A stretch of 64,000 bases of DNA from assembly GCA_027405735.1 (NCBI GenBank), contig JAPEHQ010000019.1, positions 501,001 through 565,000 on the forward strand, written 5' to 3'. Below, one piece after another: positions 1-11,350 of this stretch. Origin of the DNA: Mucor racemosus. Lineage: Eukaryota; Mucoromycota; Mucoromycetes; Mucorales; Mucoraceae. Numbering within the stretch: position 1 is the stretch's first letter; each line of letters begins with the position of its first letter. The notes beneath the pieces were generated by a model. It worked only from the letters and a program-made list of their open reading frames with translations, was not told the origin of the DNA and searched no databases. The translations under genes were made by a program, and so were the position numbers.

Positions 1-254
1 GGTTCTGATACATGTCGTTTTTTGTCCATTTGATTTTTTACACACAAATCCATACAATTGCTCATTTCCTTGCCTTGACCCCCGAAAGATACTTACTTTC
101 TCTTCTTTCTGTATTGATCACGTCTAGCACCGGTGGCGCTGCGCTTGTGGCGAGAATCGCGGCTGATACCTATTTATTAAAGGATGGATTGATGAATACA
201 TGTTATCATATAATGGATGGATGTATATAGATTCTTTACCCATATTATTTGCAG

Positions 255-402
255 AGGAAGAACTTACGAAATCTTGAACAGATATTACTATTTACACTGT
301 CGAAAAAAAAACCCCAAAGCTCCGCAAGGTATCGTCACAATCAAAGGGTTTCGAATGACTGGTGGTCCGGCCTCCTTTGGCTTTGACAAGAAGGGCAAGT
401 AA
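255..402 (+). CDS. Possible last exon of an unidentified gene cut by the window edge
   Basis: An open frame follows a plausible acceptor (ttgcag) at 249-254 and ends in TAA at 402. The peptide is basic and ends in TGGPASFGFDKKGK. The sequence at about 121-180 is unusually GC-rich for this region and may be an earlier exon, but I could not find a convincing donor joining the two. I do not recognise the family. The next 600 bases (403-1005) hold only AT-rich sequence with a run of about 27 A at 794-821. Confidence 0.25.
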
Positions 403-1005
403 ATGCTTCGTTGCCAAGGGAGGGAATTAATGTCAGCTGGCCAGATATGCACTTTTTTTACCGGATATGTAGGCATTGTCCGGAGAAAAAGATTACAATG
501 CACTTGATACATGCCTAGACTAAGCCGCATTACAATTTTTAAATAATGTTGAGCAATGAAAGCTATAGCTATATGATTGAATTTCCACTGAATAAATGAC
601 AAAAATTGCTTTTTTGAACTTGAATACTTGATGAAACTTGTTGTTTCAAAATCAAATTTTTATCATTACATTACGAGCTATCTCATCACAACCGAGATAT
701 GCCAATCTTCATCCGTAGATCCAAGTAATAATGTCATGCTTTGCGTTCTTATTGTTGCTGATACAATCCAGCTGACAAATATTGTCGTTTCCAAAAAAAA
801 AAAAAAAAAAAAAAAAAAAATTAGCAAACCTTGAACGTTTTCAGTATAATATTTGAGTTTTGGCCCGAAGTATATTTTACACAGGGCAATCCATAATACA
901 ATGCAGTGTTAGCATGCCACAGTTCCTACATGAACCTGCTATATGTTGTCTCTTAAACCAATCGATAATATTTATAACATAGATAAATTTAATTTAACAC
1001 AGACA

Positions 1006-1327
1006 ATGGTTCTTCTTAAACTCAATCGCAATGTATGTGATTTGCCTAATCAAGTCTACCGTATGCTTAGATTAAGTAAACAAAAAGCCGAGAAGGAGGC
1101 CATCGAAGTTTTGGCAAATCATTCAAACAGTGACGATCAGGAAGGGTATGAGAGAATTCATTTGCTATACAATATGTAAGTTTCATGGCATTGTAACGGT
1201 TTCATAATACCATTGCTGAAATACATTTATTAGCATTCAAGCTCTCAAGAAAAATAATTTAAATACTTTGAAAAGATCTCTATTTACTAGTCAAATGGTT
1301 CCTTTCTTTAGTTTCATCGTTTTATAA
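1006..1327 (+). CDS. Small two-exon gene, unknown function
   Basis: Proposed join(1006..1175,1234..1327), 87 residues. The donor is at 1176 (gtaagt) and the acceptor ttattag ends at 1233. Splicing preserves the frame and gives a TAA at 1325-1327. The peptide is basic and probably helical (MVLLKLNRN at the start, then a Lys/Glu-rich middle), with no signal peptide or transmembrane segment. An upstream in-frame codon run from 943 could extend it, but the ATG at 1006 is the simplest start. The gene lies tail-to-tail with the lipase gene that ends at 1449. I do not recognise the family. Confidence 0.4.
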
Positions 1328-1448
1328 TATTTTCCTACAAAATTTCCTTGCGTCCGCCTCTTGAGTCAGTTTACCAAACGCACTTTACACGGAGCAAAAA
1401 ATAAAAACAATTCAATTCAATTCAATTGAAAAAAACAAGAAAAATAAT

Positions 1449-3233
1449 CTATTCAGAGACTGCAATTGCAGATACCCTTATAATATTAGGAATGTTGGTA
1501 TTATCTATTTCAAAGTATTTTATATCCAAGGGTGCTTTTTTCTCAATGCCTTCATTTGAGATTTGTGGAGGGTAATTAAAGTGATCAAGTAATTTCAAAA
1601 TGTCAGGATAGACCTTTTTCTCAAGCCCATGTGCCCATAAAAAGTCCATATGCTCCCAACCGTGAATACTCTTGACATAAGATAGAAGTGGTAAATCACT
1701 TTTCAGTATATCAAAATCAACAAGAGTATCAGAAGATCCATAAAAAATGGCAATGGGTGTAGTGATCTGCTTTGTGGGGAATTTGGGAGGCAAATGATCA
1801 ATGACTGTATTGACGGTACTCCAAGGTAATAAACTAGGAGTTTCATCATACATTTGGAATCTTCCAGAGCTTATAATTTGAAACCAATGCTATTAATTCA
1901 TTCAAATTAGATGTTTTCATAAAAGAATATGCAACGGTTTTCACTTACAACAATAGATTTTACGCTGGTCATACTAAACAAATGTTGGTAACTGACCAAT
2001 TTTTGATCTTCAGACATATTTTTGCAATGCCATCCAAATAAGAAACGTACGGCACCATCAATTAATTTGACAAAGATGGGAGGACTAATAATCCTTTGCC
2101 AAAACACAACTGATTTTAGAAAAATCTTACGGCCGAGTAAAAAGTAGATTATTGAAGGAGCAGCCTTGACAAATCCATCCAAAAGAGGATGTGAAAATCC
2201 TTTCGGAGACGCAGCTGGAGCCATGGCAATAAATAAGTTGACTTTTTCATTCATTTCAGAATTAATAGAAAGACCTCCAAATGCTTGAGCAGTGCCTTGT
2301 GAGAAGCCAATATAAGTTAAATCAGGCGCGCCTGTCTTTTGTAGGATATACTAATAGATAACAGTTTAGTTTTCGTTTTATTCTTCATGTACTATATAGT
2401 TACATCGATGGTATCTGGCATATCAAACATTGCAAATTCATTGATCGAGAATTCCCAAAAATCGGCATTCTTTGGATTTCTGGTCAAGTGAGATTGACTA
2501 TATTTATTGCCACGAGCATTTCCCATCCAAACATCGTATCCTCTTCCAGTTAAATACAAGGCTAAGTTGCGATTTTCTTCAATGTTAGAAATCCAAACTT
2601 CTGAAGTCAACGTCAAGCCATGATACAGTAATACAACAGGCTTTCCTTGATAAGTGACATTTGTGTTTTTTTTAAATTTGCTCAGTTGATTTATGATTGT
2701 AGCACCTTTTTTTTGAATATTATCAGATGCATTATTCATATGTTCTTGTGTTACAGGTTGTTCTTGCTGTTTAATACGATGAAGACATAGTAAATATTGG
2801 TCGCGAGTTCTAACAAAATGTTCTTCATAATCATATTTCCTACATTTCTGATTTAAGGAGATGATTTGCAAATCAATTAATGAAATTTGCTTACCAATGA
2901 TCTATCATTTCTTCAAATGTACTCGCATATTCCAAAGGGCTTACTCGAGGGCTTTTCACTGAATCTGATAACCATGGAAACACACTAAGATAAAACAGTT
3001 AATATGACAAAAAAAAAAAAAAAAAAAAGATAACAACAGCAGCAAACATACAATTTTACAACAGAATCTGCAGAGATAATAATAAACTTTGGTGTAAATG
3101 TAACTATTATTCTTACAGTTGATTCAACCCAGAAAATAAGTATTGTAAATATTAAACTCGGTAATGAAGTAAATGGGCGAACAAACATGGTTATAAAGGA
3201 AAAAAAAATTACAAAAATTGGGTTTTTATTCAA
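1449..3233 (-). CDS. Membrane-anchored acid lipase / steryl ester hydrolase (alpha/beta hydrolase)
   Basis: Five exons: complement(join(1449..1889,1949..2350,2404..2839,2895..2984,3052..3233)), all GT-AG, about 516 residues. Exon 1 (about 60 residues) is almost entirely hydrophobic and looks like one or two membrane segments. Next comes the AB-hydrolase-associated lipase N-region (DYEEHFVRTRDQYLLCLHRI), then the oxyanion-side motif YDVWMGNARGN, the nucleophile elbow GFSQGT, an acid-loop candidate (YGSSDTLVD) and the catalytic-His region HGWEHMDFLWAHG. This order is typical of fungal Tgl1/Yeh-type steryl ester hydrolases and animal lysosomal acid lipases. By family it should release fatty acids from sterol esters or triacylglycerol at ER or lipid-droplet membranes. 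The exact substrate is inference. Confidence 0.85.
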
Positions 3234-3661
3234 AAATTACTTTAAATGTTTGTTTCAAAAAGTGACAATTGAGAAAGGGTTTTGAATGGTTCATACCGTT
3301 ATACAAAGCTATGTTTTTGCGCTTTTTTTCTCTCTTTAATGACTATAAATACATTATATCTTAGTTTATAAATTATATGAATATCATGGCATTCAAACCT
3401 TTTCTTGATTTTTTTTTTTTTTTTTTTTTTTCAAATAGAACAATATAATTTGATTTATTTTAATAACGATTTTCGGCATCATTGACAGCATATCAAAATT
3501 ACTCTTTTTTTAAAAGTGTGTTACATGAAAACTAATATTTTCTTTGATTTTATTATATATTGCGAGAGATGCTTTTTTTTTTTGTTGAAATGTGATATAC
3601 TAGTAATAATAATACTAATAATAATAAAATGTGTGGTATTGTTTTGCTGGTTTTTGTTTAT

Positions 3662-4727
3662 TTAAATATCCTTTCTAACTTCGTTCTTTCCACTTAAAGT
3701 TCTCTCCAATTTGTTATGCTCATCTGCTAACCTGTTATATTCCAAAGATTGTTGGTCAGCTTGCTTCTTTAAAGTCTCAAAGTCAAGGTTTTGACGTTTC
3801 AATTCCTTGATTTGAACATTTAATACATCGACCTTCTTTTTATAATCATCTTCCATATCAATTAAACGTTGTTGACCCTTGGTAACTTCAGCAGTCTATC
3901 ATATAAAATGTTAGATAAAAGATAAATCTTGCAATCATTCCTTCTTACCTCGGTCTTGGCCTTCTTTAATTCTTCTTCACGTTGCAATAATTCTAAAACA
4001 AGAGCACTGGTTCTCTCCAAAATCCTACATTGATTGTTTAGCATAATTTATTGAATCCCAGTAATTCAACAAAAGCAACTTACAAAGATAAAAAGAGTGT
4101 GAAGCCAGTAAGATAAAGATTTCTTTGAGCGTAGAAACGCTTAGCCTTGAGACTAGTTTCATAACCGTAATCATGATGATGAGATTTCTCTCCTTCTCCT
4201 TCTCCTTCAATACGCTGAAGACGATTAATGGTATCTATTTATAATGTTGTTGGCATTTCAAATCACTATAAACCTCTTTACGCGTTTAACAATTTACCAA
4301 TAAAGAGAACAAAGATAAAACTATCAACAAAATAAAAACATAAGAATATTGGACAAATATCTCGGCTTAAACAAAAACTTACCCGAAAATGATCTTGAGA
4401 GCGTACATTGCTTTAGCCATCTACATGAAAAAATCAAGTTGGTTTCTTTTCAGTAATCTTAAGTGTTCATTCTTACCATAGGAGAAGTAGAAGCAAGTTT
4501 AAGCATAGCATGACGCCAGCGAGAGGGTAAAGGAAGCTATTTTTGTATAGTATTATTAAACAAGTTTATACAAAAATGATATTTCAACAACTTACGACTA
4601 AAAGACCAAAGATGACCATCTTTATTTTTCGATAAAAGTGTTAATAAATCTATAATTCCATTTCAAAAATGATTATTTTTACCTCAGTAACCAGAATACC
4701 AAAGGTAAGTGAATAATAAATAGCCAT
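3662..4727 (-). CDS. BAP31/Yet-family endoplasmic reticulum membrane protein
   Basis: Eight short exons: complement(join(3662..3895,3949..4024,4084..4234,4298..4320,4383..4420,4477..4536,4596..4619,4683..4727)), 216 residues. The N-terminal half has three hydrophobic segments (MAIYYSLTFGILVTEM..., the stretch after ALKIIFG, and YLTGFTLFLSLIL), the usual BAP31 layout. The C-terminal half is a charged coiled coil (LELLQREEELKKAKTE, then KELKRQNLDFETLKKQ). In yeast the Yet proteins associate with the ER translocon; animal BAP31 is an ER export and quality-control chaperone. The C-terminus (NEVRKDI) lacks an obvious dilysine retrieval signal. Several exons are under 50 bases, so simple ORF calling misses most of the N-terminus. 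Confidence 0.85.
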
Positions 4728-4968
4728 TGTGAATAAAAAATAAGCTTAATGTGTTTATTATAAAGAAAGAAAAGTGTATTTATATGATAACCGCACCTTT
4801 TTAAACGTGAGATTCTTGGCGCAGGATCCTATGTGCACATGAAAGCTTGGAGCCTTTTTCAAAACGTTAAAACTCAGTTATAAAGAAACATCTGAAAAAT
4901 TGTGTCAACACTGGATTCGCTTTATGATATATGGTTTAAAATCAAATTTTATTATATAAAAAAAAAAA

Positions 4969-5610
4969 TTATTCAATATTGATTTGCTTGGCTTGATTTT
5001 GAGCTGTTTTTGGGATTACAACTTTAAGAACACCGTTATCAAAAGATGCTTTGATACTATCAGTGTTGATAGGTGTAGGGAAAGCAAATGATCTTGAAAA
5101 TGAGCCAGATACACGCTCCTTGACCCACCATTGAGGACTATTCTCGCTTGGCTTTGAGACTTCTGAGGAAACCTTGTTTGTTAATTGTTGATTTTCTCCC
5201 TCTCCTGGAGGATTAGTAGAATCAGCATCAATTGTAGGTTCAGATTTGGTTTCAGTAGCTTTATCTGTTGTTGATGCATCAACCTGTTCAGTAGTAGGAG
5301 GTTTAATTTCCTTTTGCTCATCCACAGAACCAGACAAGACAAGTGTATGACTATCAGCTAATTCAATCTTGATGTTATCCTTGTTATAACCAGGTAATTC
5401 AGCACTCAATTCGTAGGATTCAGGATTTTCAACCATATCTGTAGCAGGATAACGGAAAAGAGAACCAGCAGCTGTATTACTGTTTAACAAAGAAGCAGGA
5501 CTTCCTAACAAAGAACGACGAGCTGTATTGTAGAAAGGTTGTTCGAATGCAGCCATTGCACGTTGCATATCACGGAAAGCGTCAGTAAAAACACGTTGAG
5601 TAAGAGACAT
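4969..5610 (-). CDS. Small heat-shock protein (Hsp20 / alpha-crystallin family)
   Basis: Intronless, 213 residues. The N-terminal region (about residues 1-55) is followed by the first half of an alpha-crystallin domain (ENPESYELSAELPGYNKDNI). An acidic Ser/Thr/Glu-rich insertion of about 55 residues follows (roughly 100-158), then the second half (GSFSRSFAFPTPI, DNGVLKVVIPK). Such an insertion is common in fungal Hsp20 proteins. The family holds partly unfolded proteins in large oligomers in the cytosol during heat or oxidative stress. Loss of introns fits a heat-shock gene, since splicing is blocked during heat shock. The promoter carries heat-shock-element-like repeats. Confidence 0.92.
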   Translation of the reverse strand: MSLTQRVFTDAFRDMQRAMAAFEQPFYNTARRSLLGSPASLLNSNTAAGSLFRYPATDMVENPESYELSAELPGYNKDNIKIELADSHTLVLSGSVDEQKEIKPPTTEQVDASTTDKATETKSEPTIDADSTNPPGEGENQQLTNKVSSEVSKPSENSPQWWVKERVSGSFSRSFAFPTPINTDSIKASFDNGVLKVVIPKTAQNQAKQINIE

Positions 5611-5674
5611 TGTATAATAAATATGTTGATGAAATAAAAAAAAAAACTTTTCATGGTCGATGCAAGGCCTTGTC

Positions 5675-5768
5675 TTTATATATGTTTTTGGTCATAAACT
5701 CAAAAATCATCTGGAATAATCATTTCCTTTTTCGAGTAAATTCTTGCGCTATGTAGAATTTACTCGAA
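5675..5768 (-). promoter_or_regulatory. Hsp20 promoter: TATA box and palindromic step-type heat shock elements
   Basis: A TATA-like stretch lies at 5676-5684, about 65 bases upstream of the start codon. Farther upstream, 5731-5743 (TTCGAGTAAATTC) and 5756-5768 (GAATTTACTCGAA) form a perfect 13-base inverted repeat around a 12-base spacer. Within each arm the TTC (or GAA) units are exactly 10 bases apart, the spacing of step-type heat shock elements bound by Hsf1 trimers. Binding is inferred from the motif and the adjacent gene. Confidence 0.6.
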
Positions 5769-7060
5769 ATTTTATGCATCCGAGAACCTCCTGCTTAATG
5801 CGTAACATATCTTGCATTTTTTCCCAAGTGATTGGCTATGATTTGAAAAACAATAAAAGAGGTTTTGTTGAAATTGACGCATATTTCTGAGACAATATCC
5901 CGATACCTACCGATGCAAATTCGTCGGTATTTTCTAGAAACCCCTTGAAAAGGTATTATGATTTTTCATGGCTTCAATCTCTAGTTCTCAGTTGTACTAT
6001 CGAAGAGAGATTGAGAAGAAAGTCTAAATTCGCATATACCAACAAACATACTTAGCAACATATTTTGTCCATTTTATTACATTCTCACCGTAAAAAAAAC
6101 ATGGTAATATGGTTAATGAGTTAAAGTTCATATATATAGAATCATTCACTTGATTAACACCAGTACAACGCCCAAAACAACTCTTAAAAGTTGGCCAGGC
6201 TGCTTCATAAATCTCAAATTTTTTGCTACTGCTGCCGCCGATTTGGAAATTCAAACACCGCCATACTCAAATTCGCAAGCCTTGAACCTACTCGTAAAGA
6301 CTCAATGAATATGTATCGTAAAAGTTCTCTTTCCAAATAAAACAAATACAGAACATAAGGTTTGCATGTCTTCAATTGCACCCAAAAATAAACTGTGGTA
6401 TATTTGCTATTTTCCAACTATTAAAACCTTATAAAGTTCAAGAGTATTATGATATTTCAAGATGTATATTCTCATTGCTTTATTATATTCAAACTGTAAA
6501 TCATCCAAAATAATTTTAAGTAACGTTTCCGACCAACTGACCCGCTAAAAAGGATCGCTTTGCGGATATGCGACAGATAGCTTAAAAACAGAGTCTGTGC
6601 CTTGACTAATGTTAAACCTGCCAATTGCATCTATTTCGAATGAAATCGCTTGAAAGACCGCCTGATGAGCCCATCTAATATTCTTGGTAAATCTAGATTA
6701 ACATACATTGATAAATGCTATCAAAAGTTAATGATACATGTCTGGTCATACTTTGATTGATCTTATCGTGTTGTTTTGCTTCATATTTTGATAGGTTTTG
6801 ACACGATTAATTCAATAGTTGTTTGAGATTTTTCGATAAAATTTTTCATTTATAAATAATTTGTTTGTGTTTCAATTCCACAATAACAGTTTTTGATTTT
6901 TTTTATTTCTGTAACCATTTTACAGGAAGAGAGTTAAAAGAGAAAGAAAAGGTCAGCTTTTTGTGTATTCTTTTCTCAAATAACTTTCGTCAAACCTACT
7001 ATATAAATATATACCACTATATATACATTCAATATACATAGAAACACTCTCAAATAAACT
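5769..7060. other. Intergenic region between divergent Hsp20 and glycosyltransferase genes
   Basis: About 1.3 kb without a convincing gene. Two short minus-strand frames at 6024-6417 have low-complexity, non-domain-like translations and no splice support. The last 100 bases, with ATATAAATATATA at about 7000-7012, are probably the core promoter of the gene starting at 7061. Confidence 0.5.
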
Positions 7061-10000
7061 ATGGCACAGGTAAGGAAATATATGTAACTCATTGTTATAA
7101 TACAATTAATCGCACAAATATTTTAGCAAACGCCACTACCTTTTTTTCGTCAAAAAAGAATCATATCAAGTTTGAATGTACCTCGTAGATATGAAGTACC
7201 CGTCGCCATACTAAGAGCAACAAGTTTTGTTCCTGCCACGCTCAACGTTATTCACAACTTGAGAGAAGCTTGGAGAGTTCCTTTAAGAGATGCTGGTGGT
7301 CCATTGTTAATACAGACAACACAAGCAGAATATTATGTAGCTGTTCTTTGGGTATATATTGAATCAATCAGTTTTATAATATATATATATGTATACTCAT
7401 TTTGTTGTTATAGTGTATACTTGCAGGTTTTTGGAGTTGGATATTAACAACCAGTATGATGAAACGTTGGCTGTATCATTACGAAATCAAGCATGCAATT
7501 ATTCGACTATTAACATTGATCGTTGTAACATGGTGTATATCAGGACTTATCACGTCGACAATTGACCCAACAGATCCTATTCGAATTCAAATGACCCTTT
7601 GCTTTATTTTACTATTATTCAATTTCTTGAAGCTTACTTTTGCATCAAGTCCTAAATACAGTCAGAAAATTGAAGATGCTTTACCTACAACACGCTTTAA
7701 CCTAAAAAGTACAGCAGTTCGCATATTATTACTGCCATTGCTTGTTGTTATGGCTCTATCGGCATTTGTATTGACTGGACAAATCAATCGTTTTCAATAT
7801 TCATCCATTTTATTAATGAATCAAAAGCAATTTGATTTGGATAGCACAGTTAGTCCTACTGCCAGTGGATTAACTGTACTTGTATTGATTTTATCCTCAT
7901 GGACATCGCAAGGTGCAGAGAAAAGACAATTATTAAGAGATACTTCATTACATTGGATGGGCAAGGAAAGTGATACAAATATCATTTATCGTTTTGTTGT
8001 TGGCCAACCACCATCTTCGCGTATCCAATCGTGGATGGGACCAAAGCTTGTAGCAGAATCGGAAAAATACCATGATTTACTGGTAGTACCAGCTCCTGAT
8101 CTACAGTCGGACAAGAGCAAGAAATTATATGAAGCTCTCAAATGGGCATACACTTCAGTCCAGCATGATTACCTTATAAAGACAGATGACGATGTATTTG
8201 TTCGTTGGGATGTTATTCGTAAAGAATTGGCTACAATAGGTCCTCAAGATAACCATTGGCAAGGGTTTGTTTATAGGTAGACCTAAATGGGATCTTATGA
8301 AAAGAAATTTTTACTAACACTTGAATAGAAATATGCCAATTAATCATTTCAACCCTTCAAAACATATGCTCATTGATTATGGAATGCCAGTATTACCGAC
8401 ATTTACCTCAGGAACATTATACACTCTATCAAGAAATATGGTAGAACTAATTGCACAAATAGATTATCCTCAAAGATTTATAGACGCAGATGATGTTAAT
8501 TTGTCCATGTGGCTGTTTGGATTTGATATTCAACCTATACATGATAAACGAATTCAGGATAGTTCTGACGTGTGTGAAGAATCGATGATTGCTAAACGAA
8601 TCTCTTATGATAAACTCAAAACTACAGTAAACACAATGTATAACAATATTTTGCATAAAGATCCTCAATGTATTAGTCTTAATAAGCAAAAGAAATGTGC
8701 AACTTGTTATCCCTGCCATGGTAAATCTGATGATTGGCGATCCAAGAATCTCGATTGTGATGCTAGTCATGGTGTTTCTCTACTCAAGCAGCCCGAGTTT
8801 GTAAAGATTCCCGGCCCTATTGTCAAAGATCAACTTGAACCATCCGTCATTGGCGAGAACGATCAATGGATCATCAAAGATATTTTATCTGCAAAGACAT
8901 CTATTTATACCGAAGATGAAGCTAATTGGCATCTTTTGTATTGGGTATGTTGGACAAGTGATCCTTCCACATTTACAGATCGTCATTGGCGTGCCCTCGA
9001 AATGGTTTGGATTCATGAACCCAATGCTGTCATTATAATGATGTCCAATTCATTACCAGAAAATTTCTTTTACGATTACACCAGACGCGGATACAATATT
9101 CAGGTTGTTAATTTCAACAAAGAAAACCTTTTGAAATGGAATTGGTACTTTGGCCCAGGTACTCAGGATTGGCTTCAGGACTGGGACAAATGGGAGAAGG
9201 GAAAATTCTTTTACTGGCATTTGACTGACTACATTCGTTGTTTGTTATTGTATAACTATGGTGGTACATATATGGATATGGATGCTCTCTGGATTCGTAT
9301 TCCACCAGATCAAAATTTGGAATTCATTGGATCAGATTATTCAAGTGTACACTCTGACCTTGAATGGACATTAGATGATAAGGGTTTATATCTACCTCAG
9401 GGATTAATGAGATTCAAGCGTGGCTGGAAGTTATTCCGTGAAATGGCAGAAGGTGCATTTTCAGCCTTCAATTATGATCCTGAATGCTTCAACTGTGGTG
9501 GCCCCAAGGCTATTACCTCTTACGTACGTCAACGCCGTGGTGTATTGGAAAGCGCTGGATTGACTATTTTACCTCGTAAAGTACTGTATCCTTTCAGCTA
9601 CCTTGAAATTCATAAATTGTTGCAGCCAAATGCTTTGGCAGAACAAGAAATGAAAAATAAGATTGAACCTTTTAGCTGGAATATTCATTTATTTGGTAAA
9701 ATGACAAATCATTTACCTGTTCAACCCAACAGCGTCATTGATTATGTATTTAAAAAGTTTGATTTGGATTTACCTCATCGTGATACCAGCTCACACAAAA
9801 TCATATCATCAACTCACTCAATGACTGTGCCAATGCAACTAGTAGGTCCTCGTGATTACATTTATAAGGCTATGTCTGAACGTATGTTGGAGGATGACAA
9901 AACCAAGAAAAACTTGCTTCGACTTCAACCTACACCTGGTAAATTTCAAGGACTCAATGTCATTTACGTGCGGGGTGGCCCTGATCGTATTCCCAAGGTG

Positions 10001-10330
10001 TTGATCGAACTAGATACTGCAATTGGGCGTACAAGCATTAACAACGGTACTCATGAAAAGCAAATCACATTTGAATTGCACGATGTGTCTATGAAAGAAG
10101 TGAATAGCGCATTGAACTCAATCGAGTACAGTCCGCCCAAATTAATGCTCGCTAATGGTGGTCGAGATCGATTAAAGGTTGATGTGACATATGATCATGG
10201 TGGACGTATTGAAAAGGGACAATCGCAAATTACATTGGTTATCATGGAGCCTGAGGAGGAAGATGAACAGTTAGAAGATGACAAGGAAGATGAAGCGCTC
10301 TTGTTGAACAAGAAAAAGAACAAGGACTAG
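7061..10330 (+). CDS. Bifunctional-looking membrane glycosyltransferase: GT31 half fused to GT32 half
   Basis: Four exons: join(7061..7069,7127..7351,7414..8276,8329..10330), 1032 residues; exon 1 encodes only Met-Ala-Gln. About four hydrophobic segments occupy residues 75-200. A galactosyltransferase-31-like domain follows: LTVLVLILSSWTSQ near 230, the metal-binding TDDDVFVRWD near 334, TSGTLYTLS, and DADDVNLSMWLFG. A Cys-rich linker (KKCATCYPCHGK) leads to a second domain of GT32 / sugar-binding DXD type: YWHLTDYIRCLLLYNYGGTYMDMDALW near 665-685. The last 150 residues resemble a beta-sandwich repeat (VNSALNSIEYSPP ... DRLKVDVTYDHGG), followed by an acidic-basic tail. It is probably a Golgi enzyme extending cell-wall or glycoprotein glycans. 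The sugar specificity is unknown. Confidence 0.85.
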
Positions 10331-10739
10331 AAAGAATATTATATCCACATTTTCAATTTTTTTTAGAGCTATCGTTTATTGATTACTATATCTCTTAGTA
10401 TATATACTTCATGACTGAAATTGACTTTAGTTGTATTTTTTTTTTTTATAGAACAACAAATTAACGTTAAAAAAAATCGATAATATAATAACAATAATAA
10501 ACAAAACGCACGTTTTTATTCATATATACATATTATACAAATTCCATAGGATCTTTGGCAAATCAAATAGAGAATAGCCGTGTAATATACAATAGGGGGA
10601 TCTGATCTGACTAGTAAAAATCATATTCCATCTTCAGGATTACATTTTCTTTTGTTCTGTTACACTCTATAGTTGACAAATCATTGTCGCCTCGAATAAT
10701 CATGTCGCATAATACCGATTAAATCCTCAAAAACTTAAT

Positions 10740-11350
10740 GGTCATTTTCTATAACTAACGCTTTAGAATATATCTTGGACACTGCAAAATAGATATGAAT
10801 TACTGTAATCTCATTATATTATATATCTGTTCCTGAAAATATTTTATATGTCACGAAAGGTTCAAAACAGATAATATACTTGCTGCATTTTCCTTAAAAA
10901 CCGTGTCCAACTTTTCTTCCCCACTCAACTTCCTTTTTTTCACTAAATAACACTTAACACGAAGAAAAAACTATGCGCCGATGGACTTGAGATGTTCAAG
11001 TTTGATCCAAAAACGTGTTTCCAAAAATATCCTAACGCTAGCAGTTGGTATAATTCTTTTAATTCCAATGTTTCAGATTTTTACCATTAATTTACTGCTA
11101 AAAACTAAAAACTTTGAGCCCTAATATCTCTGCAAAAAATCAAGCTATACTAAACCTTTTTAATAATAAAACTTACTTGTTTTGAAGTGCTTTATAACAT
11201 CGATATAAAAAAATTCTGAGCATTTTTTCGACTTTTTTTAGTAGATTTCAAAATCTTCGTTATATTGGGCAGTGTTTTTTTTACAATTATCTCGTAGATT
11301 TTATTGTACTTTATTAAATACAATTTAGTTCTTTTAAAAATATTAATCTT
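10740..11350. repeat. Dispersed repeat family R1, copy 1
   Basis: This aligns by eye, collinearly and in the same orientation, with about 46670-47230. Shared strings include GCAGTTGGTATAA, TAATAATAAAACTTACTTG and AAAAAAATTCTGAGCA. Substitutions and small indels are frequent, so the copies are old. No coding capacity is seen. It is probably a degraded transposon fragment. Confidence 0.7.

Noticed and set aside
8447..9305. Antisense frames within the glycosyltransferase gene
   Set aside because: Shadows of the real coding strand.
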